64,000 nucleotides of DNA. Origin: Novosphingobium sp. Gsoil 351 (GTDB taxonomy: Bacteria; Pseudomonadota; Alphaproteobacteria; Sphingomonadales; Sphingomonadaceae). The DNA is taken from positions 1,579,501-1,643,500 of the forward strand of contig NZ_CP046120.1 of assembly GCF_009707465.1 (NCBI RefSeq). The letters run 5' to 3'. Shown here one piece after another: positions 8,523 through 17,796 of this stretch. Position 1 is the first letter of the stretch, and each line of letters opens with the position of its first letter. A program made the translations under genes and the position numbers. The notes below the pieces were generated by a model, which saw only the letters and a list, made by a program, of their open reading frames with translations, did no database searches and was not told the DNA's origin.

Positions 8523-11024
8523 ATGACTATTGGCCGCGCGGCGCTGCTGGGCGCGACGATTTTGGCGACGGGGCTGGGATTTGCCGGGTCCGTCTGGGCC
8601 CAGGAGGCACCCGCAGACGAATCGACCGCCGACAACAGCAACGAGATCATCGTCACCGCGCGCAAGCAGGAGGAACGCCTCCAGGATGCGCCGACCACGG
8701 TTTCCGTCGCGACCGCCGATACGATCGACCGGCTCGGCCTCGACAACCTAACCGACATCGCCAAGACTACACCCGGGCTGGTGTTCGACGACACCTTCGG
8801 ACGTGACGCCAACCGCCCGGTGATCCGCGGGCAGGCGAACATCCTCGGTTCTTCGGGCGTCGCCTACTTCATCGACGGCATCTACTATTCGGGCAGCCTG
8901 GCCGACTACGACGTCGACACCATCGAACGGATCGAGGTGGTCAAGGGTCCGCAATCCGCGCTTTACGGTCGCAACACCTATTCGGGCGCGATCAATCTCA
9001 TCTCCAAGATGCCGAGCAAGGAATGGACTGGACGCGTCCAAGCCGACATTTCCGAGCACGACCGCTACGAGTTCACCGCCGGGGTGCGCGGGCCGCTCGC
9101 CGATGGCCTCGGCATAGCGCTGGGCGCGCGCTATTACGATAACAAGGGCGAGTTTAAGAACGCTTACGACGGCAGCCGCCTCGGCAAGCAATCGACCAAG
9201 TCGGCCTATGGCAACATCCGTTTCGACAACGGCGGCCCGTTCCGCGCCTCCTTGCGCGCCAACTACAACGACACCGACGACGGCCAGCCTGCGATCTTCT
9301 CGCAGAGCGCCAACGCCAACAACTGCTTCAACGACAACGGCAATCTCTATCGCGGACGCGGGCGCTACTTCTGCGGGGTGATCCACCCGCAGACGCCGAG
9401 CAGCGACTATAAGCGCCAGTTCGTCGATCCCCAGAACGTCGGGCTGGAGGCGCGCACCTTCAACGGCGCGTTCCGCATGGACTACGATTTGACCGACCAG
9501 CTCACGCTGACTTCCCTGACCGGCTACAACAAGCGCACCGCCAACAACAAGACCGACGGCGACTACTCAGGCAACAGCTTCAACCTTGTGATCTTCGCCT
9601 ACACGCCGGGCTTCCAGACCACTCCTGCGGGTCCGCCGCGCACGCGCAACGTGACGCTGCTGTCGACCTCGGTGCAGGACTTCACGTTTTCGAACCACGT
9701 CGAAACCAAGGACGTTTCGCAGGAACTGAGACTGGCCTACGACAACGACCGGCTGCATGTGCTGGTCGGTGGTTACTACTTCGACCAGTCGGACGATTCC
9801 AGCGACACCCGCGTCGTGCCCCCGGGCTCGCTCGCGCTGGCGCAGGCCAATGCCGATGCAGCCCGGGCGCGGCTGTGCGCCGAGCTGTCATACTGCGCCT
9901 CGACAACGCCGCTGACCATCACTGCGGCGAGCTTGCCCGAATCGCGCAACACCAACTTCTTCGACGTCACCAACAAGGCGGTGTTCGGCTCGGTCACGTT
10001 CGATGTCGCCGAGGGCTTCTCGCTGAGCGCGGAAGGCCGCTACGCCGCGGAAAAGATCCGGCAAACGACCGTCACCGTCAACAACGGCTCCGCCTGCGTG
10101 GTGACGGCAACCAACCTGTGTCCGCGCGTCGTCCAAAAGACGTTCAAGGAATTCACCCCGCGCTTCACCGCGAGCTGGCAGGCGAGCCGCGATCATCTGC
10201 TCTATGCGGTCTACGCTGAAGGCCAAAAGCCTGGCGGGTTCAACTCCAATCAGGCAATCGTTGCGGGCTTTCCCACGTTCGATCCCGAAGACAACAAGAC
10301 CTACGAGCTGGGCAGCAAGAACCAGTTCCTCAACGGCCAGCTCACGGCGAATCTCGCGGTCTACCACACCAAAGTCAAAGGCTATCAGATCACCCAGAAT
10401 ATCTCGGTTCCGCCCAACCAGGTGTCGCTGACCCGCAACGGCGGCAATGCCCGGGTCAACGGCGCCGAGCTCGAGCTGCTGATGCGTCCGAGCCGCAACT
10501 TCACGGTGACCGCGAACTATTCCTACGTCGATGCGCAATTCACCGCCGGCAGCGATGAAAATCTCGGCCTGATCTTCGACGTGGCGGACGACGGGCTGGT
10601 CAACTGCTCGCAGGGCGATCAGTTCACCGACATCGCGGGATGCCAATCGAAGTTCGGGTCGATCAAGGGCAAGAGCATTCCGCGCGCGCCCAAGCACACC
10701 GCGTTCGTCGATGTCGACTGGCGCCAGCCTGTGGGCGGCAGCGACTGGACTGTGTTCGCCGGCGCCAACGTCAGCATGGTCTCGTCGAGCTTCGATCAGG
10801 TGCTCAACTTCGCTGAAACCGGCGGGTCGACGGTGGTCGATGCACGGCTTGGCGTCCAGAACGACCGCTTCAAGATCCAGGCCTACGTCAAGAACCTGTT
10901 CGACGAGGACGCGATCGCCCAGATCATCCGCTATGCCGACGCCAACAACGATCTGCGCCGCAACTTCATCGCCGGGCTACGTCCTGGCCGGCGGGTCGGT
11001 GTGATCTTCAGCGCCGGGTTCTGA
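8523..11024 (+). CDS. TonB-dependent outer-membrane receptor
   Basis: An 833-residue receptor starting at the ATG at 8523, with GGAGGG just upstream. The reading frame extends 34 codons further, through the operator palindrome, and I exclude that part because the residues from 8523 form a typical signal peptide (cleavage after V-W-A-Q). The TonB box is I-I-V-T-A-R, the plug contains G-P-Q-S-A-L-Y-G-R-N-T-Y-S-G-A-I-N, and the barrel ends in Phe. It belongs to a different branch from the receptors at 5010 and 48834. It is followed by a strong terminator, so it is monocistronic. Confidence 0.95.
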   Translation: MTIGRAALLGATILATGLGFAGSVWAQEAPADESTADNSNEIIVTARKQEERLQDAPTTVSVATADTIDRLGLDNLTDIAKTTPGLVFDDTFGRDANRPVIRGQANILGSSGVAYFIDGIYYSGSLADYDVDTIERIEVVKGPQSALYGRNTYSGAINLISKMPSKEWTGRVQADISEHDRYEFTAGVRGPLADGLGIALGARYYDNKGEFKNAYDGSRLGKQSTKSAYGNIRFDNGGPFRASLRANYNDTDDGQPAIFSQSANANNCFNDNGNLYRGRGRYFCGVIHPQTPSSDYKRQFVDPQNVGLEARTFNGAFRMDYDLTDQLTLTSLTGYNKRTANNKTDGDYSGNSFNLVIFAYTPGFQTTPAGPPRTRNVTLLSTSVQDFTFSNHVETKDVSQELRLAYDNDRLHVLVGGYYFDQSDDSSDTRVVPPGSLALAQANADAARARLCAELSYCASTTPLTITAASLPESRNTNFFDVTNKAVFGSVTFDVAEGFSLSAEGRYAAEKIRQTTVTVNNGSACVVTATNLCPRVVQKTFKEFTPRFTASWQASRDHLLYAVYAEGQKPGGFNSNQAIVAGFPTFDPEDNKTYELGSKNQFLNGQLTANLAVYHTKVKGYQITQNISVPPNQVSLTRNGGNARVNGAELELLMRPSRNFTVTANYSYVDAQFTAGSDENLGLIFDVADDGLVNCSQGDQFTDIAGCQSKFGSIKGKSIPRAPKHTAFVDVDWRQPVGGSDWTVFAGANVSMVSSSFDQVLNFAETGGSTVVDARLGVQNDRFKIQAYVKNLFDEDAIAQIIRYADANNDLRRNFIAGLRPGRRVGVIFSAGF

Positions 11025-11052
11025 CGCGGCTTCAAGCTTCAGGGCCGCAAAT

Positions 11053-11089
11053 AAAAAGGCCCGGCGGAACCACTCCGCCGGGCCTTTTT
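11053..11089. terminator. Rho-independent bidirectional terminator
   Basis: A 16-bp perfect stem with A5/T5 flanks (arms 11053-11068 and 11074-11089, loop ACCAC) lies 28 bp after the receptor stop and 22 bp before the stop of the convergent DUF1838 gene, so it can serve both. Confidence 0.95.
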
Positions 11090-11111
11090 CATGGGCCGTT
11101 TGCGGCTTTGT

Positions 11112-12026
11112 CTATTTTCCGTCGGCCTTGGCCCGCGCGGCATCGACCTGCGCCTTGAACACGGTCCAGGTGGTCGCATTGGGACGCGGATCGTCGCCCG
11201 GGGGCGGCGCGGTATAGATCGGATAGTTGGCGGCGATCTCGTCCTTGATCACGGCGGGAAGAAGGTCGTAGCTCTTCAGCTTGGCGCCCATCGCATTGAA
11301 CACGATCTGGCCCTGGCGGTCACCCATCTTCATCCACGGCATCCACCGCGAAATCCGTACCCAGGCGACCGACGGATAGACCGTGGCGAACCTGGTATCG
11401 AACAGCTCATTGGTGGGCATGGTGAAATCGAAGATTTCCATCGCGTGATAGCTGCCGCCGACGAAGTCCTGATACTCGCCCGCCAGCGGATTCTTGTAGA
11501 ACAGCGGCGCTTCGGAACGAAGCTGGGTATAGTCGCCCACGGTCTGCAGGCTGATCGTCGCCGGCTTGCCGTCGGCGGAAATCGGGAAGCTGGGGCGCGC
11601 GTTCACCGGATCGTTGTTGATGTGCATCACCGGCACGGTCTCGCCAGTCCACGGGTTCTTCCACTCGCGAATGATCTTGCCGGTGACCGGATCGGTGAAG
11701 AACATCACCTCGCGGCTGACGTGACGATAACCCTTGCCCCGCTGCGGGTCGGTAACCGCGACGCATTGGCGCACGTTCATCCCTTCGCCATTGAACAGCA
11801 GCTTGTCCGGCTCACCATCGACGCGCGAATAGATCTTGCCCGACCAGTAGTAGACCGCGGGCTTGCCGTCCGCTTCGCCGCAGCCCACTCGCTTGTTGAG
11901 TTCGAGCGCGTCGGCCGGCACCGCCGGATCCAGCTTGCGTGCGATCGCTGGCGTGGCGTTCAAAGCCACGGCGGCAATACAAACGCCTATGCGAAGTGCG
12001 ACACTTGTCCGAAGTGCGGTCAACAT
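11112..12026 (-). CDS. DUF1838-family exported protein
   Basis: A 304-residue protein with an N-terminal signal peptide (cleavage probably after A-I-A-R near residue 30). The body carries F-F-T-D-P-V-T-G followed by W-K-N-P-W-T-G-E, which I associate with DUF1838. The ATG at 12026 is preferred because GGAG lies ten bases before it; a TTG nine bases further upstream is too close to that site. It is transcribed divergently from the citE operon across a perfect GTCCGGAC operator. Biochemical role unknown; several DUF1838 genes occur beside sphingomonad catabolic clusters. Confidence 0.82.
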   Translation of the reverse strand: MLTALRTSVALRIGVCIAAVALNATPAIARKLDPAVPADALELNKRVGCGEADGKPAVYYWSGKIYSRVDGEPDKLLFNGEGMNVRQCVAVTDPQRGKGYRHVSREVMFFTDPVTGKIIREWKNPWTGETVPVMHINNDPVNARPSFPISADGKPATISLQTVGDYTQLRSEAPLFYKNPLAGEYQDFVGGSYHAMEIFDFTMPTNELFDTRFATVYPSVAWVRISRWMPWMKMGDRQGQIVFNAMGAKLKSYDLLPAVIKDEIAANYPIYTAPPPGDDPRPNATTWTVFKAQVDAARAKADGK

Positions 12027-12080
12027 GGCTGTCAATCTCCCTGAAGGGCGCCCAGTGGCGCTTTCGGCTTGACTTTAAAG

Positions 12081-12092
12081 TTGTCCGGACAA
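12081..12092. promoter_or_regulatory. GTCCGGAC operator, copy 3 (perfect TTGTCCGGACAA)
   Basis: A fully palindromic 12-mer between the divergent DUF1838 gene (12026) and the citE operon (12146). A TTGACT at 12069-12074 could be a rightward -35 box, placing the operator in the promoter spacer; the -10 is poor, so this promoter is tentative. Confidence 0.8.
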
Positions 12093-12145
12093 ATTGTGAA
12101 GTCCAAAGTTGAACGGTTGGCCGTTCGAAGGGGATTCGGTATACC

Positions 12146-12970
12146 ATGTTCGCGGCCAGCAGCTTGCTCTTCGTTCCCGGCTCGCGCCCCGATCGCTTCG
12201 CCAAGGCGCGCGCGGCAGGGGCGGGGCTGACGATCGTCGATCTGGAGGATGCGGTAGCAGCAGTCGACAAGGACACCGCACGCGCGGCCGCGCTCGCCGA
12301 GGCGGGGCGGGATCGCACCGATCTGGCGATCCGGATCAACGCCGTGCCGACCGCGGCCGGGGCCGCCGATCTGGCTTCCTTCGCCGCCGCCGAAATCCTG
12401 CCTCCGGTCGTTCTGGTCCCGATGGTCGAGACCGTCGATGAATTGCATGCGGTGTCCGCCGCGCTGGGCGAGCGCTGCCCGGAGCTTATCCCGCTGATCG
12501 AAACGCCGCGGGGCTTGCGTCACGCTCTGGCGATCGCGCAGGCGCCGAATGTCGCCGCGGTGATGTTTGGCGGGGCGGATTTCGCCGGAGAGTTGGGCGT
12601 CGCGATCGCCTGGGAGCCGCTGCTGGCGGCGCGCGGGGCGCTGATCCTGGCCTGTGCCGAGGCACGTGTCCCGGCCATCGACGTCCCCTGGGTCGCGCTC
12701 GACGATGCCGCCGGGCTGGCCGGGGAATGCGAGCGCGCCAAAGCCCTGGGATTTTCGGCCAAAGCGGCCATCCATCCATCGCAGATCGCCACGATCGAAA
12801 CCGCCTTCGCTCCGTCCGACGCAGAGGTGGCCGAAGCAATCGAAGCGCTCGCCGCCTATCGTGACGGCGGCGAGCGGGCGATCCGGTTCAAGGGTCGGAT
12901 GCTCGAGGCGCCGATCGTCAAGCGCTACCGCGCCGTCCTCGCCAAGAAGGGAATGTTGGAGAATGCGTGA
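12146..12970 (+). CDS. CitE-like CoA-ester lyase (HpcH/HpaI aldolase family)
   Basis: A 274-residue TIM-barrel lyase of the CitE/citramalyl-CoA/malyl-CoA lyase group, which splits a hydroxyacyl-CoA into two CoA or keto-acid products using Mg2+. Visible motifs: L-F-V-P-G-S-R-P-D-R (residues 7-16), V-D-L-E-D-A-V (metal/acid), P-L-I-E-T-P-R-G (metal-binding Glu), F-G-G-A-D-F (metal-binding Asp) and A-I-H-P-S-Q near the end. It starts an operon with maoC, an acyl-CoA dehydrogenase and two CoA transferases. That context suggests a citramalyl-CoA-type or methylmalyl-CoA-type substrate (inference). Confidence 0.88.
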   Translation: MFAASSLLFVPGSRPDRFAKARAAGAGLTIVDLEDAVAAVDKDTARAAALAEAGRDRTDLAIRINAVPTAAGAADLASFAAAEILPPVVLVPMVETVDELHAVSAALGERCPELIPLIETPRGLRHALAIAQAPNVAAVMFGGADFAGELGVAIAWEPLLAARGALILACAEARVPAIDVPWVALDDAAGLAGECERAKALGFSAKAAIHPSQIATIETAFAPSDAEVAEAIEALAAYRDGGERAIRFKGRMLEAPIVKRYRAVLAKKGMLENA

Positions 12971-13472
12971 AGCAGTCAAAGAAGTTGCGCCTGGCCGTTT
13001 CCGCGAGGTGTTTGGCCGCAACTTCGAGGAATTCGTTGTCGGCCATGTCTATGAGCATCGTCCGGGCCGTACGATCACCGATGCCGACAATGTCTGGTTC
13101 ACGTTGTTGACGATGAACACGCATCCGGCGCATTTCGACTACGAGTTCGCCAAGAAGACCGAGTTCGGCAAGCCGCTGGTGGTCAGCCCGCTGACGATCG
13201 CGCTGATGACCGGGATGAGCGTGTCCGACACCAGCGCCAAGGCGGTGGCCAACCTGGGCTGGGACGAGGTCCGAATGGTCCACCCGCTGTTCGTCGGCGA
13301 CACGCTCTATTGCGAGAGCGAAGTGCTCGACAAGCGCGAGAGCAAGAGCCGCCCCGACCAAGGCATCGTGACCTTCAAGACCATCGCCAAAAACCAGGAT
13401 GGGGTGATCGTGAGCCATTACAAGCGCACCGTTCTGGTGTGGAAGCGGGGCTTTGGCCCCGTGGACGACTGA
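12963..13472 (+). CDS. MaoC-family acyl-CoA hydratase
   Basis: A 169-residue single hot-dog-domain hydratase. The M-N-T-H-P-A-H-F-D segment at about residues 50-58 carries the hydratase-2 type Asn/His site. Relatives hydrate mesaconyl-CoA or itaconyl-CoA. The ATG at 12963 overlaps the citE stop by eight bases. Directly beside a CitE-like lyase, the simplest reading is hydration of an enoyl-CoA to the hydroxyacyl-CoA that the lyase cleaves. Confidence 0.88.
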   Translation: MREAVKEVAPGRFREVFGRNFEEFVVGHVYEHRPGRTITDADNVWFTLLTMNTHPAHFDYEFAKKTEFGKPLVVSPLTIALMTGMSVSDTSAKAVANLGWDEVRMVHPLFVGDTLYCESEVLDKRESKSRPDQGIVTFKTIAKNQDGVIVSHYKRTVLVWKRGFGPVDD

Positions 13473-13482
13473 GGAGACTTCC

Positions 13483-14673
13483 GTGGCGACCGCCGCTTCC
13501 CCCATCATGGCCGACCAGGGCCGCACCATTGATCCCGCCGAGGAACAGGCTTTTCTCGACGCCGTCGACCGCTGGCTCGAACGCTCGGTGATCCCGGTGG
13601 TCATGCACCACGATCACAACGACATCTGGCCCGAGAAGCTGGTAGCCGAAATGGCCGAGATGGGCCTGTTCGGGGCAACGATCGGGCAGGAATACGGCGG
13701 GCTCGGCCTACCTGCGACGACCTATGCCAAGATCGTCATGCGGATTTCCTCGTACTGGATGGCGCTGACCGGCATCTTCAACTCGCATCTGATCATGGCC
13801 GCGGCCGTCGAACGCTTCGGCACCCCCGCGCAAAAGGCAAGGTGGCTGCCCAAACTCGCCACCGGCGAAATCCGCGCCGGCCTCGCGTTGACCGAGCCCA
13901 ACGCGGGGACGGATCTCCAGGCGATCCGCACGGTCGCGCGGCGCAACGGCGACCATTACGTGGTCAGCGGCACCAAGACCTGGATTTCCAATGCCCTGAA
14001 CGGTTCGGTCTTCGCGCTGCTGGTCAAGACCGATCCCGATGCCGATCCGCGCTACAAGGGAATGAGCCTGCTGATCGCGGACAAGAGAGAGGGATTCAGC
14101 ACCGGCAAGAAGTTCGACAAACTCGGGTACAAGGCGATCGACAGTGCCGAGCTGATCTTCGAAGACTACCGCGTCCCCGCCGACCAGCTGATCGGAGGCG
14201 TCGAAGGCCAGGGCTTCTTCCAGGCCACGGGGGGCCTCGAACTGGGCCGGATCAACGTCGCCGCGCGCGGGGTGGGCCTGGCCGAAGGCAGCCTGCGCCT
14301 CGCCACCGAATACGCCCAGCAACGCCAGACGATGGGCAAGCCGATCGCGGAGCACCAGGCGATCCAGCTCAAGATCGGCGAAATGGTCACCCGCGCCCGC
14401 GCCGCGCGCCTGCTCACCCTCGACGCGGCCGAAGCCTATGACCGTGGCGAACGCTGCGACATGGAAGCGGGAATGGCCAAGTTCTTCGCCTCCGAATCCG
14501 CGGTCGAGAACAGCCAGGACGCGATGCGGATCTACGGCGGCTACAGCTATTCCAAGGAATACGACATCGAGCGGTTCTATCGCGATGCGATGCTGATGTG
14601 CATCGGCGAAGGCACCAACGAGATGCAACGTATGATCATTTCCAAGCAGTGGGTTAAACGGAACCCTGCGTGA
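13483..14673 (+). CDS. Acyl-CoA dehydrogenase
   Basis: A 396-residue FAD acyl-CoA dehydrogenase. The family motif A-L-T-E-P-N-A-G-T-D is at about residue 130, W-I-S-N-A in the FAD loop, a YxxxR-type Q-Q-R-Q-T-M-G-K-P-I segment follows, and I-G-E-G-T-N-E-M-Q near the C-terminus holds the expected active-site region. The chosen start is the GTG at 13483, because GAGGAGA lies seven bases upstream; the frame extends only 30 bases further to a TTG inside maoC. It is the third gene of the citE operon. Confidence 0.92.
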   Translation: MATAASPIMADQGRTIDPAEEQAFLDAVDRWLERSVIPVVMHHDHNDIWPEKLVAEMAEMGLFGATIGQEYGGLGLPATTYAKIVMRISSYWMALTGIFNSHLIMAAAVERFGTPAQKARWLPKLATGEIRAGLALTEPNAGTDLQAIRTVARRNGDHYVVSGTKTWISNALNGSVFALLVKTDPDADPRYKGMSLLIADKREGFSTGKKFDKLGYKAIDSAELIFEDYRVPADQLIGGVEGQGFFQATGGLELGRINVAARGVGLAEGSLRLATEYAQQRQTMGKPIAEHQAIQLKIGEMVTRARAARLLTLDAAEAYDRGERCDMEAGMAKFFASESAVENSQDAMRIYGGYSYSKEYDIERFYRDAMLMCIGEGTNEMQRMIISKQWVKRNPA

Positions 14674-15881
14674 GCGCTCTGCACCTCCCGCTTTCGGGTT
14701 TCCGCATAGTCAGCGCCGAGCAGTACGGCGCCGGGCCGTATGGCACGATGTTCCTTGCCCAGCTCGGGGCCGAGGTGATCAAGATCGAGCCGCCGCACAA
14801 GGACGGCAAGGGCGGCGGCGATACCGCGCGCGCGGTCGGCCCGCACTTTCTGCGCCAGGACGAAAGCCTGTATTTTCAAAGCTTCAACCTCAACAAGAAA
14901 TCGCTGACGCTCGACCTTGCTCGGCCCGAGGGCCAGGCGGTGCTGCACCGCTTGCTCACCCGCTCGCACGGCATGGTCAACAACTTGCGTGGCGATCTGC
15001 CCGCGCGGCTGGGCCTGACGTACGCGGCGCTCAAGGACCATAACCCGGCGATCGTGTGCGCCCATCTGTCCGCCTACGGCCGCGACAATGCTCGCAGGCG
15101 TTGGCCGGGCTACGACTACCTGATGCAGGCCGAAGCCGGCTATTGCGCGCTGACCGGCGATCCGGCGGGGGAGCCGCAGCGAATGGGCCTGTCGATGGTC
15201 GATTTCATCACCGGCACGATTCTGGCCACGGGCTTCCTCGCCGCATTGGTCGATGCGCAGCGCAGCGGCATCGGCCGGGACGTCGATACCGACCTGCTTT
15301 CCGCGGCTGTCCACCAGACCAGCTATCCGGCGCTGTGGTACATGAACGAGGGCGACGAGACGGTCCGCACTCCCCGCTCGGCGCATCCCAGCGCAACCCC
15401 CAGCCAGATGGTTCGCGCCGCCGACGGCTGGTTGTTCGTGATGTGCCAACTGCCCAAGTTCTGGACGATCATGATCGACAAGATCGGCCACAACGAACTT
15501 GGCGAAGACCCGCGGTTTCGTGGCAATGCCGATCGCCTGGCCCATCGCGATGCCTTGACCGCGGTGCTCGACGGCATCTTCTCCCAGGCTCCGGTGGCAC
15601 ACTGGCTGGAACTGCTTTCGGGAGCGATCCCCATCGCCCCGGTCAACGGGTTGGGCCAAGCGCTGGACAACCCCTGGCTCGAGACGATCGGGATGCGCGA
15701 GACCATCTCGCACCCGGACCGCGCCGATCTTGCGGTGCTAGCGAACCCGTTGAAGCTGGACGGCGAGCGCCTGCCCAACCGGGCGGCCCCTTTGCTGGGC
15801 GCCGACAGCGACGCGATTCTCGGCGATGCGGGCTACGACGCAGACGCCATCGCGGGGCTGCGCGCCGCCGGGGTGGTCTGA
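14670..15881 (+). CDS. CaiB/BaiF (family III) CoA transferase
   Basis: A 403-residue family III CoA transferase. It has the G-A-E-V-I-K-I-E-P-P signature near residue 32, a catalytic-type Asp in M-V-D-F-I-T-G, and a C-terminal P-I-A-P-V-N segment. The GTG start overlaps the dehydrogenase stop (GTGA). These enzymes move CoA between carboxylic acids, in itaconate use from succinyl-CoA. With the next gene it forms a tandem pair; the two are only moderately similar, so they may act as a heteromer or on two acids. Confidence 0.92.
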   Translation: MSALHLPLSGFRIVSAEQYGAGPYGTMFLAQLGAEVIKIEPPHKDGKGGGDTARAVGPHFLRQDESLYFQSFNLNKKSLTLDLARPEGQAVLHRLLTRSHGMVNNLRGDLPARLGLTYAALKDHNPAIVCAHLSAYGRDNARRRWPGYDYLMQAEAGYCALTGDPAGEPQRMGLSMVDFITGTILATGFLAALVDAQRSGIGRDVDTDLLSAAVHQTSYPALWYMNEGDETVRTPRSAHPSATPSQMVRAADGWLFVMCQLPKFWTIMIDKIGHNELGEDPRFRGNADRLAHRDALTAVLDGIFSQAPVAHWLELLSGAIPIAPVNGLGQALDNPWLETIGMRETISHPDRADLAVLANPLKLDGERLPNRAAPLLGADSDAILGDAGYDADAIAGLRAAGVV

Positions 15882-15885
15882 GCCC

Positions 15886-16968
15886 ATGGGCAAACTTTCC
15901 GGCATCACCGTCGTCGATCTCAGCCAGTTCCTGCCGGGCCCGATGCTCAGCGTGATGATGGCCGACCACGGCGCGCGCGTGATCAAGATCGAGCCCGCAG
16001 GCGGCGATCCGACGCGGAGCCAGGCGCCGTTCGAGAACGGGCACTCGGTGTGGTTCGCGAACCTCAACCGGGGCAAGGAGAGCGTCGTCCTCGATCTCAA
16101 GACCGAGGCCGGAAAGGCGGCGCTGGCCGACCTGATCCGCGATGCCGACGTGTTCCTCGAAGGCTTCCGGCCCGGCGTGATGCAGCGGCTGGGCTTCGAC
16201 TATGCTACGGTCCGCCAGCTCAATCCGAAGATCGTCTACTGCTCGATCTCGGCGTTCGGCCAGCAAGGCGCGCTGGCGCACCATCCCGCGCACGATCTGG
16301 CGGTCCAGGCGCTTGCCGGGTTCCTCAGCGTCAACGATGCGGCCGATGGGACGCCAGCCGTCCCCGGCGCGCCCGCGGCGGACATGGCGGCGGGGCTCAC
16401 CGCGCTAGCGGCCGTGCTCATGGCGCTGCTCGGGCGCGAGAAGACCGGCGAGGGTGACTATATCGACTGCGCGATGTTCGACAGCATGCTGCCGTGGTGC
16501 GCGCACACCGCGGGCGGCGCGATCGCGGGCGGACCCGCGCCGGTATCCTCGCGGCAACGCTCGCTGGGCGGCGCGGCCTTCTACCAGGTGTACCGGACGC
16601 ACGACGATCACCACGTCGTGCTGGGTGCGCGCGAACTCAAGTTCGCCCGCAACCTGCTGAGCGCGCTCGGACGGCTGGACCTGCTCCCGTTTGCCGAGGC
16701 GGAGGCGGGCGAGCAGGAGCCGCTGATCGCCTTCCTGCGCGAAACGTTCGCCACCCGCACCCGCGCCGAATGGATCGAGTGGTTCGCCGACAAGGATGTC
16801 GCCTTCGCCCCTGTGCTCGACTTTCGCGAGGCATTCGACGAGCCGCACATCACGGAGCGTGGCCTGACGATCGCGGCCGACGGACGCCACCACATCGCAC
16901 CGCCGATCCGGTTCGCATCCGACCGCCCATGGACGCCCGGCAAAGTGCCTGGCCTTGGCGGCGGATGA
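15886..16968 (+). CDS. CaiB/BaiF (family III) CoA transferase
   Basis: A 360-residue paralogue of the preceding transferase. Motifs: L-S-Q-F-L-P-G-P at the N-terminus, R-V-I-K-I-E-P-A-G-G-D, the catalytic-type Asp in P-A-A-D-M-A-A-G-L, and F-A-P-V-L near the C-terminus. The ATG at 15886 begins four bases after the previous stop; the longer frame is the tail of the upstream gene. It is the last gene of the citE operon and ends five bases before the convergent GntR stop. Confidence 0.92.
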   Translation: MGKLSGITVVDLSQFLPGPMLSVMMADHGARVIKIEPAGGDPTRSQAPFENGHSVWFANLNRGKESVVLDLKTEAGKAALADLIRDADVFLEGFRPGVMQRLGFDYATVRQLNPKIVYCSISAFGQQGALAHHPAHDLAVQALAGFLSVNDAADGTPAVPGAPAADMAAGLTALAAVLMALLGREKTGEGDYIDCAMFDSMLPWCAHTAGGAIAGGPAPVSSRQRSLGGAAFYQVYRTHDDHHVVLGARELKFARNLLSALGRLDLLPFAEAEAGEQEPLIAFLRETFATRTRAEWIEWFADKDVAFAPVLDFREAFDEPHITERGLTIAADGRHHIAPPIRFASDRPWTPGKVPGLGGG

Positions 16969-16973
16969 CCGCC

Positions 16974-17728
16974 TCAGCCGTCCAGATCGATGTGCATCGA
17001 ATACGCGAAACGGTCACCGGGATGGTGACTGACCGAAATCTCGAAGATGCGACCCGCTCCATCCCAGTAGCAGCGCAAGATGCGCAGCACGGGCGCGCGG
17101 CGGGGGATACCCAGCACATCGGCGATATCGGCTCCGGCGGCGATCGCCTGGATATCCTGGGTGACCCGCCCCACGCTGATCCCGGCGAGTTGCTCGAGCT
17201 GACCGAACAGGGTGTTGGCGCCCAGATCGAAGCGGGCGACGGCGTCGGCGAGGGATGCGTGGAAATACGCGTCGGTGGCCGCGATCGGCAGCGCGTCGCC
17301 CTCGCGGCGGCGGACCCCGCGCAGCAAGATCCAATCGGCGGTCGCATCGGCGTCGGTCTGTTCCGCGACTTTGCGCGGCAGCGGCATCGCCCCGGCGACC
17401 GCGTACACCACTTTCGAGCCGCGCGCGTATTGGAGGATTTCGCCGACGTTCGAGAGCGGCTGGTGCAGCGTCCCCCCCTTGCCGCGGCGGGCTGAACGGT
17501 GGTGCCCGAACCGCGGCGGCGCGCGATCAGGCCTTCGTTCTGCAGCCGCCGCAAAGCCTCACGCACCGTGAAGCGGCTGACCCCGTAGCGTTGGCAAAGC
17601 TCGTTCTCGGTCGGAAACAGATCGCGTGCGGTAAACTTGCCCGAGAGGATCTCGCCGCGCAGTTCGCTCGCCAATTGCAGATAACGGGGCATTTCGCGCT
17701 GCTCGGCAAGCTCGGCCGTGGTGCTCAA
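16974..17728 (-). pseudogene. GntR/HutC-type regulator, frameshifted as assembled
   Basis: The N-terminal part (frame starting at TTG 17728, with GGGAG five bases upstream) is a GntR winged helix: F-P-T-E-N-E-L-C, then Y-G-V-S-R-F-T-V-R-E-A-L-R-R-L. The C-terminal part (stop at 16974) is a UTRA effector-binding domain ending in A-P-V-L-R-I-L-R and a Y-S-M-H-I-D-L strand. The halves are in different frames and meet at a G7 tract (17472-17478). One more G would give a normal 251-residue protein, so I suspect an assembly error. Its own GTCCGGAC operator lies just upstream. HutC-type regulators usually bind GTnTAnAC-like dyads, which fits. It is the likely controller of the whole island. Confidence 0.85.
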
Positions 17729-17754
17729 GTCGGTCTCCCGCCACAGCCGGAAAG

Positions 17755-17766
17755 TTGTCCGGACGT
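17755..17766. promoter_or_regulatory. GTCCGGAC operator, copy 4
   Basis: TTGTCCGGACGT, core at 17757-17764, between the regulator start (17728) and the divergent MmgE/PrpD operon (17797). The placement suggests both autoregulation and control of the long rightward operon. Confidence 0.78.
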
Positions 17767-17796
17767 TTCAGCGCCTGGGTATGGGGTTTGCGCCCG

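Noticed and set aside
12004..12013. CTTGTCCGAA near the DUF1838 start
   Set aside because: It is only a half-site without a dyad, inside coding sequence; a perfect operator is already present 70 bp away.
16850..16973. C-terminal extension of the GntR frame past 16974
   Set aside because: Out-of-frame continuation after the G7 break; it overlaps the CoA transferase and loses the UTRA domain.
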